Source: Candidatus Coprenecus pullicola
GTDB lineage: Bacteria; Bacteroidota; Bacteroidia; Bacteroidales; UBA932
Length of the DNA: 64,000 nt
NCBI GenBank assembly: GCA_018711925.1
Contig: DVHR01000043.1
Span: 56,683-120,682, forward strand
Direction: 5' to 3'
In this document: positions 8,678 to 18,560 of the stretch, piece by piece
Numbering within the stretch: the stretch's first letter is position 1
Layout: every line of letters starts with the position of its first letter
The notes under the pieces: model-generated
Seen by the model: only the letters and a program-made list of their open reading frames with translations
Database searches by the model: none
What the model was told of the DNA's origin: nothing
Position numbers and translations under genes: made by a program

Positions 8678-11305
8678 ATGACTTCAAAAGAGATTAGACA
8701 GCAGTTCCTGGACTTCTTCGCATCGAAGGGTCACAAGATAGTTCCCTCTGCGCCCATGGTCGTAAAGGGAGATCCTACACTTATGTTCACCAATGCCGGT
8801 ATGAATCAGTTCAAGGACTGGTTCCTCGGCAATTCTCCCATACTCTATCCAAGGGTGGCGGACAGCCAGAAATGCCTAAGAGTGAGTGGAAAGCACAATG
8901 ACCTGGAGGAGGTGGGCCACGATTCCTATCATCACACTATGTTCGAGATGCTGGGCAACTGGAGTTTTGGGGACTATTTTAAGAAAGAGGCCATCGCATG
9001 GGCCTGGGAACTTTTGACAGAAGTATATAAACTGGATAAGGAACGGCTGTATGCGACAGTGTTTGAGGGGTATGGTAAGGACGGCCTGGGTCCTGACTCT
9101 GAGGCTCTGGAAATATGGAAGCAGTATCTGCCCGAGGACCGTATCCTCTACGGCAACAAGAAGGACAATTTCTGGGAGATGGGCGACACTGGTCCGTGCG
9201 GCCCGTGCAGCGAGATACACATAGACCTCAGGGACGAGAAGGACAGGCAGACTGTGCCGGGCCGTGAGTTGGTTAACAAGAGCGACCCTCTGGTCATCGA
9301 GATATGGAATCTCGTGTTCATCCAGTACAACCGCAAGGCCGACGGCTCGCTGGAGCTTCTGCCTCACAGGCATGTGGATACCGGCATGGGTTTCGAGCGT
9401 CTGGTGATGGCCGTAAACGGCAACAAGAGCAATTATGACGGAGACATGTTCCAGGACATAATAGCCCGTATCGGTGAGCTGTCGGGACACAAGTACGGCA
9501 CTGAGTCGGAGCAGGTGGACGTGGCGATGAGGGTGGTGGCTGACCATATAAGGGCCATCTCGTTTTCAATAGCTGACGGCCAGCTGCCTTCCAATGTCAA
9601 GGCCGGTTATGTCATACGGCGTATTCTGCGCAGGGCTGTCCGTTATGGTTACACTTTTCTGGGATTTACCGAGCCTTTCCTGTGCCGTCTGGTACCGGTG
9701 CTGGTGGATGTGATGGGTGATGCCTATCCTGAGCTCAGACAGCAGCAGACACTTATAGAGAAAGTCATCCGGGAGGAGGAAGAGGCGTTCCTACGCACTC
9801 TGGCAAAAGGCATAGGGCTTATCAATGCGGTGATGGAACGCTGTGCCGATACCAGGTGTATCTCCGGCAAGGATGCTTTCGTGCTCTATGACACTTTCGG
9901 ATTCCCTATAGACCTGAGTGAGTTGATCGCCAGGGAGAACGGTTATACTATCGACTTGAGGGAGTTTGAGGTGGAGCTTGGAAAACAGAAAGCCCGTGCC
10001 CGTAACGCCGCCGCAGTGGAGGCCGGGGACTGGGTTGTGCTTGATGAGACTGAAGAGCACGTCTTTGTAGGTTATGACACATTGGAGGCTGATGTCCGCA
10101 TAGTCAAGTTCCGCACTGTGAAGACCAAGGGCAAGGAGGTGTACCAGTTGGTGTTCGACCGCACGCCATTCTATGCCGAAAGCGGAGGACAGGTAGGAGA
10201 CTGCGGATACATCGTGGCGCCTTCCGGGGAAAAAGTCAGCATAATCAACACTATAAAGGAAAACAACCTGAGCATTCATATAGCAGACCGCATACCGTCG
10301 GAACCTGAGGCAGACTTTCATGCCGTGGTGGACGCACAGAAGAGACAGGAGACAGCCAACAATCATTCGGCTACCCACTTGCTGCATCAGGCACTGCGTT
10401 CTGTGCTGGGTACCCATATCGAACAGAAGGGATCCTATGTGTGTCCCGCGTATTTCCGTTTTGACTTCTCTCACTACGAGAAGATACCGGCTGACAAGCT
10501 GCGTGAGGTGGAGAGGATGGTCAACCGTCTTATCCGTGCGGACTATCCCCGTCAGGAATTCAGGGACGTGCCCATAGCCGAGGCAAAGGAAATGGGGGCA
10601 ATGGCTCTTTTCGGAGAAAAATACGGTGACAGGGTTCGCGTAATCCGTTTCGGGGATTCTGTGGAACTTTGCGGAGGAACCCATACTTCTTCCACAGGCC
10701 GTATCGGTATGCTGAAGATAGTCTCAGAGTCAGCAGTGGCCGCAGGAGTCCGCAGAATCCAGGCTGTCACCGGCAGTTATGTTGAGGATATGATAGACGG
10801 GGTGGAGGATCAGATAGCGGCAGTCCGCTCTTTCTTTGAGAATACGCCGGATGTCATTACTGCCATTAAGAAGCTTGTGGCTGAAAACGAATCTTTCCGT
10901 CACTCTCTTGAGGAGGTGGCCCGTGAGAGAGTCGCTGCCCTTAAAAAGACATTGACTGAGAAGAGTGAGATGACACCTTCCGGAGTGCGTCTTTTCACCA
11001 TAACCGGAGTAAAATCGCCCGATATCATCAAGGAGGTTGCTTTCGAGTTGCGTAAGGAGAATACCCGTGCTGCAATGGTGGCCGCTATAATGACACCTGA
11101 TCACAGACCCTCACTGCTTATGATGTATACAGATGACCTGGTGGCTGCCGGAGCACATGCCGGCAAGGATGTCAAGGCGGCCGCGGCTCATATCAAGGGC
11201 GGTGGAGGCGGTCAGCCTTTTATCGCAACTGCAGGAGGAAAGGAGCCGGACGGACTGATGGCCTCCCTTACGGCTATGATTGAATCCGTCAATAAGATAG
11301 TCTGA
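8678..11305 (+). CDS. alaS: Alanyl-tRNA synthetase
   Basis: 875 residues, the normal bacterial length. The ATG at 8678 is preferred over an in-frame TTG two codons earlier because [14 protein letters not shown] is the conserved start. The class II catalytic domain occupies about the first 450 residues ([35 protein letters not shown]). The editing domain has [12 protein letters not shown] and the zinc-site [10 protein letters not shown], and the C-terminal C-Ala part has a glycine-rich GGGGGQPF. It charges tRNA-Ala and clears mis-charged serine. It lies between the two LptF/G-like genes. Confidence 0.97.
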   Translation: MTSKEIRQQFLDFFASKGHKIVPSAPMVVKGDPTLMFTNAGMNQFKDWFLGNSPILYPRVADSQKCLRVSGKHNDLEEVGHDSYHHTMFEMLGNWSFGDYFKKEAIAWAWELLTEVYKLDKERLYATVFEGYGKDGLGPDSEALEIWKQYLPEDRILYGNKKDNFWEMGDTGPCGPCSEIHIDLRDEKDRQTVPGRELVNKSDPLVIEIWNLVFIQYNRKADGSLELLPHRHVDTGMGFERLVMAVNGNKSNYDGDMFQDIIARIGELSGHKYGTESEQVDVAMRVVADHIRAISFSIADGQLPSNVKAGYVIRRILRRAVRYGYTFLGFTEPFLCRLVPVLVDVMGDAYPELRQQQTLIEKVIREEEEAFLRTLAKGIGLINAVMERCADTRCISGKDAFVLYDTFGFPIDLSELIARENGYTIDLREFEVELGKQKARARNAAAVEAGDWVVLDETEEHVFVGYDTLEADVRIVKFRTVKTKGKEVYQLVFDRTPFYAESGGQVGDCGYIVAPSGEKVSIINTIKENNLSIHIADRIPSEPEADFHAVVDAQKRQETANNHSATHLLHQALRSVLGTHIEQKGSYVCPAYFRFDFSHYEKIPADKLREVERMVNRLIRADYPRQEFRDVPIAEAKEMGAMALFGEKYGDRVRVIRFGDSVELCGGTHTSSTGRIGMLKIVSESAVAAGVRRIQAVTGSYVEDMIDGVEDQIAAVRSFFENTPDVITAIKKLVAENESFRHSLEEVARERVAALKKTLTEKSEMTPSGVRLFTITGVKSPDIIKEVAFELRKENTRAAMVAAIMTPDHRPSLLMMYTDDLVAAGAHAGKDVKAAAAHIKGGGGGQPFIATAGGKEPDGLMASLTAMIESVNKIV

Positions 11306-11325
11306 CAGATATACGGTTTGGCAGA

Positions 11326-13761
11326 ATGAAGAAACTCGACCTGTTCATACTCAAGTCATTTTTTGGACCGTTCGTGATGACGTTCTTCATCACCGTATTC
11401 ATACTGGTGATGCAGTTCCTGTGGCTATACATCGATGAACTGGTAGGTAAGGGCCTGAGTTTCTGGGTTATCATGGAGTTCCTGGGTTGGGGGTCGGCGA
11501 CTATTCTGCCTCTCTCCATGCCGCTGGCGACCCTGTTAGCCTCCATTATGACTTTCGGTAATCTGGGAGAGAACAATGAGCTGCTGGCCATGAAGGCCGC
11601 CGGAATCTCTCTTCAGAGGATATTTCTTCCGCTGATATTTGTGGCATTTGCCATCAGTGTGGCTGCGTTTTTCGTGTCCAATAATCTGATACCGCTGGCA
11701 TACAATAAGATATATACCCTCCAGTACGATATTGCCAGGACTAAGGATGAAATCAAGATACCTACCGGTACATTCTACAACGGTATAGACGGATATTCGC
11801 TTAGAGTCAACTCCAGCAACAAGGAAACAGGTATGATGTACGATGTGATGATATACAATCATACCAAGAACAAGGGTAATATTTCCCTGGCTGTGGCTGA
11901 TTCCGGAATGATACGCTCCACACCGGACAAGAAGGCGCTCGTATTTACTCTCTATCACGGAGTTTCATACGAGGAGGACAACACGAGGACTGCCCGTGAC
12001 ACTTCCTATGTCCTTCAGCAGGTGGAGTTTGAGATGCAGGAGATAGTCATAGCCCTGGAGAACTATGCGTTCCAGAAGTCGGAGGACACCCGTTACGGCA
12101 ATGAGATAATGTCCAAGAATCTACAGCAGCTGCGCGTAGACCGGGATTCTCTGGGACATCTGCATGACTCAACTGCGACGCTTCAGAGAAAAGAGGTAGT
12201 GTACGACTTGTCCATGAGGTCGGCCCGGCAGCTGGACACAGCTAAGAATAAGGAGCTGGACAGTGCGGCGGTGTTCCCGTTGGATACTTTGAAGTGGGCT
12301 GATACGCAGAGAGAGCTGAATGCGGTGGACGATGCGATAAAATCTGTGCAGAAGGCGATTAAGACGATGGGGGATTATCACAGAGAAGTGAATCAGTATA
12401 CGTATTATCTAAGGAGGATAGATCTTGAGTATCTGAGGAAGTTCACGCTGTCCTTCGCCTGTTTTATATTTTTCTTCATCGGAGCGCCTCTTGGAGCTAT
12501 TATCCGCAAGGGCGGACTGGGTACGCCGGTGATAGTGTCGGCGCTGTTTTTCGTCATGTACTGGGTGGTGGACATATCAGGAAAGAAGCTTGCCCGGGAC
12601 GGAGTCATATCGCCGGAGCTCGGAGCGTTCATATCGACTCTGGTGCTGCTGCCCATAGGTGTCTTCCTTACATGGAAGTCCACTAAGGATTCCTCTATTT
12701 TCAATATGGATACCTATATCCTGCCGGTTAAGAAATTTTTTGTCAAGATGTTCGGAAGTAAGAAGAAACGCATTACGGGCTCCACAGACGGGACCCTCAG
12801 CCGTGGCCGCAAGGCCGGCATAGTGTTCATGGGTACGCCTGAGTTTGCCGTGGAGTCCTTGAAGGCATTGGTGGAGGGCGGATACAATGTCCTGGGCGTT
12901 GTGACTGTCCCTGACCGTAAGATCGGCAGAGGACAGAAAATAGGCTACAGCCCTGTAAAGCAGTATGCTGAGGAGCATTCCCTGCCCCTGATGCAGCCGG
13001 AGTCCCTTAAGGATCCCGGTTTCTTGAGGGAACTGGAGGCTCTCGGGGCCGACATGTTCGTTGTGGTGGCTTTCAGGATGCTGCCCAAGGTCGTATGGTC
13101 CATGCCCCGTCTGGGAACATTCAACCTCCATGCCTCTCTACTCCCCGCTTACCGTGGAGCGGCCCCCATCAACTGGGCGGTGATCAACGGTGAGACGCGG
13201 ACCGGAGTGACCACTTTCCTTCTGGATGAGCATATGGACACGGGCTCTATTCTCTTCCAGGAAGAGGAGGAGATACTGCCTGAGGACAATGTGGGCACGC
13301 TGTATGACCGTCTGATGCTCAGAGGAGCGGCTTTGGTGCTTAGAACAGTTGACGCACTGGTTAGCGGTACTGTGGAACCGAGGCCGCAGGATACTTCGTC
13401 GCTTACGCCCGCGAGGATGTCCGCACCGAAGCTTAGTCGTCAGACAGGGGAGATAGACTGGACTCTCAGCGCGGAGCGGATACACAATCTGGTACGGGGA
13501 CTGGCTCCCAGGCCTGGTGCGCACTGCATGTTGCATCTTGGTGAGCAGGATGTAGAACTGAAGATTTACTGTACTGAGGTCATAGACGGGGAAGGTCTTC
13601 CGGAAGATCTCATGTGCTCCGGCGCGGGCACAGTGTATACAGATCATAAGTCCATGCTCGCTGTTCGTTGCGGGGATGGTGCATTGTCGATAAAGGAACT
13701 TCAGGCACCGGGCAAGAAGACTATGCCGGTGGCCAGTTTCCTTGCAGGATGGAGGGGATAG
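11326..13761 (+). CDS. Fusion protein: LptF/LptG-family permease + methionyl-tRNA formyltransferase
   Basis: One uninterrupted 811-codon frame. Residues 1 to about 470 are a YjgP/YjgQ permease: N-terminal TMs, a periplasmic domain with a long Lys/Asp-rich insert, and three C-terminal TMs ending near FLTWKSTKDSS. A basic linker (SKKKRITGST, about 477-495) leads into residues 496-811, a full-length Fmt. The Fmt part has GTPEF, Asn600/His602 and SLLPAYRG, and Asp638 in MDTG. These correspond to E. coli Asn106/His108/Asp144 at a constant offset of 494. Fmt formylates Met-tRNAi with 10-formyl-THF in the cytosol, and the linker emerges from the last TM, plausibly on the cytosolic side. No stop codon or strong internal start separates the halves; in-frame ATG 12748 and GTG 12823 are possible re-starts. 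It could be a genuine fusion or a lost stop codon. Confidence 0.85.
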   Translation: MKKLDLFILKSFFGPFVMTFFITVFILVMQFLWLYIDELVGKGLSFWVIMEFLGWGSATILPLSMPLATLLASIMTFGNLGENNELLAMKAAGISLQRIFLPLIFVAFAISVAAFFVSNNLIPLAYNKIYTLQYDIARTKDEIKIPTGTFYNGIDGYSLRVNSSNKETGMMYDVMIYNHTKNKGNISLAVADSGMIRSTPDKKALVFTLYHGVSYEEDNTRTARDTSYVLQQVEFEMQEIVIALENYAFQKSEDTRYGNEIMSKNLQQLRVDRDSLGHLHDSTATLQRKEVVYDLSMRSARQLDTAKNKELDSAAVFPLDTLKWADTQRELNAVDDAIKSVQKAIKTMGDYHREVNQYTYYLRRIDLEYLRKFTLSFACFIFFFIGAPLGAIIRKGGLGTPVIVSALFFVMYWVVDISGKKLARDGVISPELGAFISTLVLLPIGVFLTWKSTKDSSIFNMDTYILPVKKFFVKMFGSKKKRITGSTDGTLSRGRKAGIVFMGTPEFAVESLKALVEGGYNVLGVVTVPDRKIGRGQKIGYSPVKQYAEEHSLPLMQPESLKDPGFLRELEALGADMFVVVAFRMLPKVVWSMPRLGTFNLHASLLPAYRGAAPINWAVINGETRTGVTTFLLDEHMDTGSILFQEEEEILPEDNVGTLYDRLMLRGAALVLRTVDALVSGTVEPRPQDTSSLTPARMSAPKLSRQTGEIDWTLSAERIHNLVRGLAPRPGAHCMLHLGEQDVELKIYCTEVIDGEGLPEDLMCSGAGTVYTDHKSMLAVRCGDGALSIKELQAPGKKTMPVASFLAGWRG

Positions 13762-13764
13762 GGG

Positions 13765-14472
13765 ATGAGACCGTCAGTTTCATATGCAATATTGTGTGAC
13801 GGAGACTTTCCCGGCAATGCCGAGGTCAGGGATAGCCTGCTCTCCTGTGATGTGGTGGTCTGCTGTGACGGCGCGGCGGCCTCGTTCATGCGTTTCCGCA
13901 GGCCGGAGTTTGTGGTAGGGGATATGGACTCGCTCTCTCAGGATGTCAGGGATGAGCTTTCCGACCAGCTGTTTCATATTAGGGAGCAGGAGAGCAATGA
14001 CCTCTCCAAGGCTTTCCGGTGCATCTGCGCCCTTCTCGGGACAGGAACCGGCAAGCATGCTCCGGATTTTACCATAACCGTGTTCGGAGCGACCGGAAAG
14101 CGCGAGGACCACACGCTCGGCAATATCTCCCTGTTGGCCGACTTCGCGCAGTACCTGAGTTCTTGCGGAACTCCTGGACGGCTTTCCATGATGACCGATT
14201 ACGGCTTGTTCGTGCCGGTGCTGGACTCATGCGCGTTCAGTCTTCCTGCCGGACAGCCAGTGTCCATATTCGCATTTGACCAGACCCTCAGGATAGACAG
14301 TACAGGACTGGAGTATCCTACGGGAGAAGTCAGGTTCGATATGTGGTGGAAGGCCACGTTGAACAGGGCTTCCGGCGGCAGGGTGGAGCTCAGGCTCAGC
14401 CATCCGGCCAAGGCACTGATGTATCTGCCCGGATGGCACGGCAGAAGACTTGAGACGGATACATTGCTATGA
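13765..14472 (+). CDS. Thiamine pyrophosphokinase (thiamine diphosphokinase)
   Basis: 235 residues, starting 3 bases after the preceding stop. An N-terminal domain with CDGAAASF and GDMDS, then EQESNDLSKA and GATGKREDHTLGN, match the ATP- and thiamine-binding signatures of the family. A C-terminal beta domain completes it. It converts thiamine to thiamine diphosphate with ATP in the cytoplasm, so it can finish either salvaged thiamine or dephosphorylated product of the thiE-thiC-thi4 pathway further along. Its stop codon overlaps the next start (ATGA), linking it closely to the transporter gene downstream. No TPP riboswitch precedes it. Confidence 0.88.
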   Translation: MRPSVSYAILCDGDFPGNAEVRDSLLSCDVVVCCDGAAASFMRFRRPEFVVGDMDSLSQDVRDELSDQLFHIREQESNDLSKAFRCICALLGTGTGKHAPDFTITVFGATGKREDHTLGNISLLADFAQYLSSCGTPGRLSMMTDYGLFVPVLDSCAFSLPAGQPVSIFAFDQTLRIDSTGLEYPTGEVRFDMWWKATLNRASGGRVELRLSHPAKALMYLPGWHGRRLETDTLL

Positions 14473-15425
14473 TGCGTTTTCTCAAGGACTGGATTCTTCC
14501 GATAGCCATGGCGGCAGGGGCTGGGGGATATTTTCTGTTTCACTATGCCGGTTTTCTCGCACCCCTTAAACCGGCTGTCTGGGTGGCAGTGGACATCCTT
14601 ACACCGTCGCTGATATTCATACAGCTTTTCCTTACTTTCTGCAAGATAGACCTGAAAGACATGCGTCTGACGGGATGGCACTGGACTATACTGGCTTTTC
14701 AGGCCTTTTCCGCACTGCTCATGGCTGCCGTCCTGATGTTCGTTCCTATGAATGAAGTCTACCGGGAAATATTCGAGGGGGCGATGGTATGCCTGATATG
14801 TCCGACTGCCACAGCCGCGGCTGTGGTCACGGACAAGTTGGGAGGCAGTGCCGCGCGTATTACGCTCTATAACCTCATGTCCAATATTCTGGCGGCGGTG
14901 TTCGTTCCTGTCGTCTTTCCATTGATTGAGATGCGGGCCGTATCGGGCTTTTTCCCTGCTTTCCTCAAGATTCTGTCGAAGGTGTTCCCGTTGCTGATAT
15001 GTCCGTTCCTGCTGGCCGTACTGCTCCGTTATGTCTGGCCCAAGGCTCATGATTTCTTCAGGGCCCGTGCGGGCATCGCGTTCTATCTGTGGGCGGTTGC
15101 CCTCGCGCTCGCTATCGGGCAGACAGTGCGCTCCATGCACAACAGCACGGCTCCCGCAGCTGTCCTGTGGATGATAGCAGGCGCGGCTTTGCTGACCTGC
15201 ATCGTTCAGTTCTGGTTCGGGAAGCGTACCGGCAAGGCTTTGGGAGATACCATTACCGCAGGTCAGGCCCTTGGACAGAAAAACAGTGTCCTGGCCATCT
15301 GGATGGCATATACTTACCTGAATCCCATATCATCTCTCGCTCCCGGGACTTATGCCATTTGGCAGAACATTTTCAACTCCTGGCAGCTCTGGCGGAAAAA
15401 TCACAGGGATTGTCCCGAAAAATAG
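14469..15425 (+). CDS. Bile acid:sodium symporter (BASS)-like transporter
   Basis: 318 residues with about nine or ten hydrophobic helices and few charged residues, plus conserved-looking segments such as CPTATAAAVVTDKLGG and TAGQALGQKNSVLAIW. These resemble the BASS/AbrB-like transporters annotated simply as transporter in Bacteroidota. The start overlaps the TPK stop as ATGA; a second ATG directly follows at 14472. The family moves organic anions, and some members carry vitamin precursors. The tight coupling to thiamine pyrophosphokinase hints at thiamine or a precursor as substrate, but that is inference. Confidence 0.6.
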   Translation: MMRFLKDWILPIAMAAGAGGYFLFHYAGFLAPLKPAVWVAVDILTPSLIFIQLFLTFCKIDLKDMRLTGWHWTILAFQAFSALLMAAVLMFVPMNEVYREIFEGAMVCLICPTATAAAVVTDKLGGSAARITLYNLMSNILAAVFVPVVFPLIEMRAVSGFFPAFLKILSKVFPLLICPFLLAVLLRYVWPKAHDFFRARAGIAFYLWAVALALAIGQTVRSMHNSTAPAAVLWMIAGAALLTCIVQFWFGKRTGKALGDTITAGQALGQKNSVLAIWMAYTYLNPISSLAPGTYAIWQNIFNSWQLWRKNHRDCPEK

Positions 15426-15446
15426 GATATCTTCCGATATTTTTTA

Positions 15447-15454
15447 TATTTTTG
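15447..15454 (+). promoter_or_regulatory. Bacteroidota -7 box for the M23/MerR/dnaB/rnf gene run
   Basis: TATTTTTG matches TAnnTTTG, 26 bases before the ATG at 15481, in an AT-rich 55-base gap. This may be the main promoter of the colinear run to 28604. Confidence 0.45.
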
Positions 15455-15480
15455 CTACTTGATTCGGCTAAGTAGTAAAT

Positions 15481-16476
15481 ATGCGCAAGAAAATAGACAG
15501 ACAGTATATCCTGAACCGCGAGACCCTTGAATATGAGGAAGTGGAGCAGCCTTCCACTACCAGGCGGTATATCAGGACGGTCGTATCGTATGCTGTGTCC
15601 AGCATCTCTGTTTTCGTCCTGTCGCTCTATCTTATCACGGACGTTTTTCATACCCGTACTCCGAAGGGCATGATAGTCTATCGCGACTACAGCGAGTGGC
15701 GTTCCAAGCTCAATCTGCTTGAGCGCAGGCTTGAGGCTGCGGACCAGTCACTGCTGGACATGGAGCGGAGGGACAATACGCTCTACCGCTCAGTCTTCGG
15801 TATGGAGACCATTCCTGATGACATACGCAATGCCGGATACGGCGGTGTCGACCGTTATGCGGACATACGGAGCCGGGACTATACCGGCACTCTGACATCT
15901 GCGGCGATGCGCTCGGAGATACTGCTTAAGAAAGCCTATATACAGTCCAAGTCATTTGACCAGGTGGCAATGGTGTCGGAGCGGGCCGCTGAGATGGCCT
16001 TGTGCGCTCCGACTATCCCCCCTGTCAATTATTCTCACGTACGCCAGGCGTCCGGTTTCGGTGTCCGTGTGGACCCGATACTTAGAAACCGTTACAGAAA
16101 GCATCAGGGCGTGGACCTGGCACCGAAGTCCGGCAAGGACGGTGAGCCTGTGTATGTGACCGGCAACGGAGTTGTCAAGGCCGTGGGATATGACGCCGGA
16201 GGTTACGGCAGATATGTGCTGGTGGACCATGGTTTCGGTTACCAGACCCGTTACGCGCATCTTAGCAAGGCCATGGTGGAGAAAGGTCAGGAGGTGCAGA
16301 GAGGACAGCAGATCGCCGAGATGGGCAACACCGGGCGCTCTACCGGCACTCATCTTCATTATGAGGTGATCTATATGGGCAAGCACGTCAATCCTGTCAA
16401 TTATTACAACAAGGACATCCTTCCGGAGGATTACGCGGCTATCATCGATTCTTCCAACGAGAAGCCTATGAGCTGA
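15481..16476 (+). CDS. M23 family (LytM-type) murein metallopeptidase, membrane anchored
   Basis: 331 residues: a cytoplasmic N-terminus, one TM (about residues 36-56), a helical region, then a LytM domain. The zinc ligands are visible as His208 and Asp212 (HQGVD) and His291-x-His293 (HLHYE), so it is probably catalytically active. M23 enzymes cut peptide cross-links or stems of peptidoglycan, or act as divisome regulators. It is 4 bases from a second, similarly built M23 gene, suggesting a duplicated pair with linked roles in cell-wall remodelling. Confidence 0.9.
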   Translation: MRKKIDRQYILNRETLEYEEVEQPSTTRRYIRTVVSYAVSSISVFVLSLYLITDVFHTRTPKGMIVYRDYSEWRSKLNLLERRLEAADQSLLDMERRDNTLYRSVFGMETIPDDIRNAGYGGVDRYADIRSRDYTGTLTSAAMRSEILLKKAYIQSKSFDQVAMVSERAAEMALCAPTIPPVNYSHVRQASGFGVRVDPILRNRYRKHQGVDLAPKSGKDGEPVYVTGNGVVKAVGYDAGGYGRYVLVDHGFGYQTRYAHLSKAMVEKGQEVQRGQQIAEMGNTGRSTGTHLHYEVIYMGKHVNPVNYYNKDILPEDYAAIIDSSNEKPMS

Positions 16477-16480
16477 CGGT

Positions 16481-17413
16481 ATGGGCAGGCTTAAGTACGA
16501 TAAGGAACTCTTGGACTATGTCGAGGACAAGCATCCGGCGGTATATCATATTCTGCGGGTTCTCAAATTCATAGGTTACACTCTGGCACTGGTATTCCTC
16601 TATTACGTCGTTTTTTCTCTGTTTTTCTCTTCTGAAGAGGAAAAAAGGATGATTTCAGAGAGGCGTCTCATAGAGGAGGAATACGAGGAGCTGGCGAGCC
16701 AGACCGAGCTGCTGGAAGGAGTAGTGGGAGAGTTGGAGCTGAAGGATGAGAATATCTACAGGGAGCTGTTCAACACCAATTTCCCCAATTACTCGTTTGT
16801 GCCGGACACGATGTCAGGGGGGTATTATATCCAGCATACGTCCCGTATGATAGACCGGCTGTGGGATGAGGTGTACAGCTGCAGTGCTTTGCTGGAGTCT
16901 GTCACTGATTCACTTGCGGCGATAGGAGACGATGTTCTCAGGGACATTCCCTCCATTCTGCCGATAGCCGATTTCCCTCTGGGCAATGTAGGTGCCTCGC
17001 TGGGACGGAAGATGCATCCGTTTTATAAGGAAATGGTCTTCCACGGGGGGCTGGATCTGGTGGCCCCGGCCGGTAAAGAGGTAGTGGCTACGGCCGACGG
17101 GAGGGTCGCATCGGTGGAGAGGGCTATGAAATTGCAGGGTACCAGGATAATAGTGGATCACGGCAACGGTTATGAGACAGTATATGCGCATCTGTCCGAC
17201 GTGCTGGTGCGGAAAGGGCAGAGGGTAAGCCGGGGGGATGTGATCGCCCGTACCGGCAATACGGGGACGTCCTTTGCGCCTCATCTGCACTATGAGGTGA
17301 TACGGAACGGACGTCAGCTGGATCCGCTGTGCTTTTTCAATGCTGAGCTGGATACTGAGAGATATGGGGAACTGCTTATGTATGCGGTCAATACCGGGCA
17401 GTCCCTGGATTAA
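16481..17413 (+). CDS. M23 family (LytM-type) murein metallopeptidase, second copy
   Basis: 310 residues with the same plan as its upstream neighbour: one TM (about residues 28-46), a coiled-coil-like acidic segment (roughly 55-95), then a LytM domain. The metal ligands are His188 and Asp192 (HGGLD) and His268-x-His270 (HLHYE), intact. The predicted periplasmic domain would act on peptidoglycan. The coiled coil is like those that tether LytM factors at the division site, but the sequence alone does not prove divisome function. The following MerR gene begins 10 bases after its stop. Confidence 0.9.
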   Translation: MGRLKYDKELLDYVEDKHPAVYHILRVLKFIGYTLALVFLYYVVFSLFFSSEEEKRMISERRLIEEEYEELASQTELLEGVVGELELKDENIYRELFNTNFPNYSFVPDTMSGGYYIQHTSRMIDRLWDEVYSCSALLESVTDSLAAIGDDVLRDIPSILPIADFPLGNVGASLGRKMHPFYKEMVFHGGLDLVAPAGKEVVATADGRVASVERAMKLQGTRIIVDHGNGYETVYAHLSDVLVRKGQRVSRGDVIARTGNTGTSFAPHLHYEVIRNGRQLDPLCFFNAELDTERYGELLMYAVNTGQSLD

Positions 17414-17423
17414 ATACAAAGTT

Positions 17424-17774
17424 ATGCCGTACAAGGAATACAAACCGGAAAAACTGTATTACAGTATCGGGGAAGTGGCTGAGATATTAGGAGAGAGCAC
17501 TTCTCTGGTACGTTTCTGGTCGGACTCGTTCCCGGAGTTCGTAAGGCCGGAGAGGAATAAAAAGGGCAATAGGAAGTTCACTCCTTCGGATGTGGAGAAT
17601 ATCAGGATCATCCATCATCTGGTGAAGGACCAGAGGATGACTCTGGAGGGAGCGGCGTCCCGGATGAGGGTCAATAAGGAGGGCCTCGACCGCCGTACTG
17701 AGGCGGTGGAGCGTCTGCGCGGCATCAGGGAGTCCCTTCTGGAGATATCGCAATTGTTGAACAGCAGACTTTAG
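17424..17774 (+). CDS. MerR-family transcriptional regulator
   Basis: 116 residues from the ATG at 17424. Longer in-frame versions overlap the M23 gene and lack homology. The helix-turn-helix signature YYSIGEVAEILGESTSLVRFW begins near residue 12, followed by NRKFTPSDVENIRIIHHLV, the typical MerR wing. The short C-terminal helix ends in LLEISQLLNSRL, with no metal- or drug-binding extension seen. A MerR gene behind M23 peptidases is a common Bacteroidales arrangement. The regulated genes and effector are unknown. Confidence 0.85.
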   Translation: MPYKEYKPEKLYYSIGEVAEILGESTSLVRFWSDSFPEFVRPERNKKGNRKFTPSDVENIRIIHHLVKDQRMTLEGAASRMRVNKEGLDRRTEAVERLRGIRESLLEISQLLNSRL

Positions 17775-17777
17775 TAT

Positions 17778-18554
17778 ATGAAAGCAGCGGAAATAGCATC
17801 GGTCATAGAGGCAATGGCGCCTCTCTGTCTTCAGGAGTCCTGGGACAATTCAGGTTTCTGTATCGGGAACGGTGAGTGTGAGGTACATAAGGCGCTTATA
17901 GGCTTTGACTGCACTCCCGCGCTTATAGCGGAGGCCGTGGAGGCGGGTGCGGATATGGTTATAACTCATCATCCATTGATTTTTGGTGGAATAAGTAAGA
18001 TTTCCATGGCTACTGACACCGGCAGGACTGTAATTGAGGCCATCCGTCACGGGATAACGGTCTATGCCTGTCACACCAACATGGACAAAGTCGTGGGTGG
18101 AGTCAGCGGTCATACTGCCTCGCTCATGGGGCTCCGCAATGTGCGGGTTCTGGACAGTGACGCGGACGGCAACGGTCTGGGTATTATCGGCGAGTTGCCT
18201 TCGCCGGTGGGTGCGGAGGATTTTCTCAAAATGATGAAGTCCGCTTTGGGCCTGAGCGTAGTGCGCCATTCTGAACTGCCGGATGCTCCCGTGTCCAGGG
18301 TCGCGCTCTGCGGAGGCAGCGGGCGTTCTCTGATAGCCAGGGCTCATGAGGCTGGCGCGGATGTATATGTGAGCGCGGATATACAGTATCATGATTTTTA
18401 CGTTCCTGACGGCATGATGATTGCTGATATAGGACATTTTGAGAGTGAGTCCGGGATTGTGGACGTAATATATGATACCGTTAGGGAAAAAATTCCTAAC
18501 TTTGCGCTTCAGATAGCAGAGAAAAGTATTGTTAATCCGGTATATTATTTTTAG
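17778..18554 (+). CDS. NIF3/DUF34 family dinuclear-metal protein, short form
   Basis: 258 residues. The N-terminal part has the family signatures ESWDNSGFCIG, THHPLIFGGI and YACHTNMD, and the C-terminal part ends with GHFESE, which together supply the His/Asp/Glu ligands of the two-metal site. The protein lacks the large central insert found in many Bacteroidota homologues of about 365 residues, matching the compact E. coli YbgI-like form. Its biochemical function is not settled; GTP cyclohydrolase I type 2 is a common but weakly supported label. It sits 3 bases after merR and 6 bases before the zinc-ribbon gene. Confidence 0.88.
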   Translation: MKAAEIASVIEAMAPLCLQESWDNSGFCIGNGECEVHKALIGFDCTPALIAEAVEAGADMVITHHPLIFGGISKISMATDTGRTVIEAIRHGITVYACHTNMDKVVGGVSGHTASLMGLRNVRVLDSDADGNGLGIIGELPSPVGAEDFLKMMKSALGLSVVRHSELPDAPVSRVALCGGSGRSLIARAHEAGADVYVSADIQYHDFYVPDGMMIADIGHFESESGIVDVIYDTVREKIPNFALQIAEKSIVNPVYYF

Positions 18555-18560
18555 ACAGAT

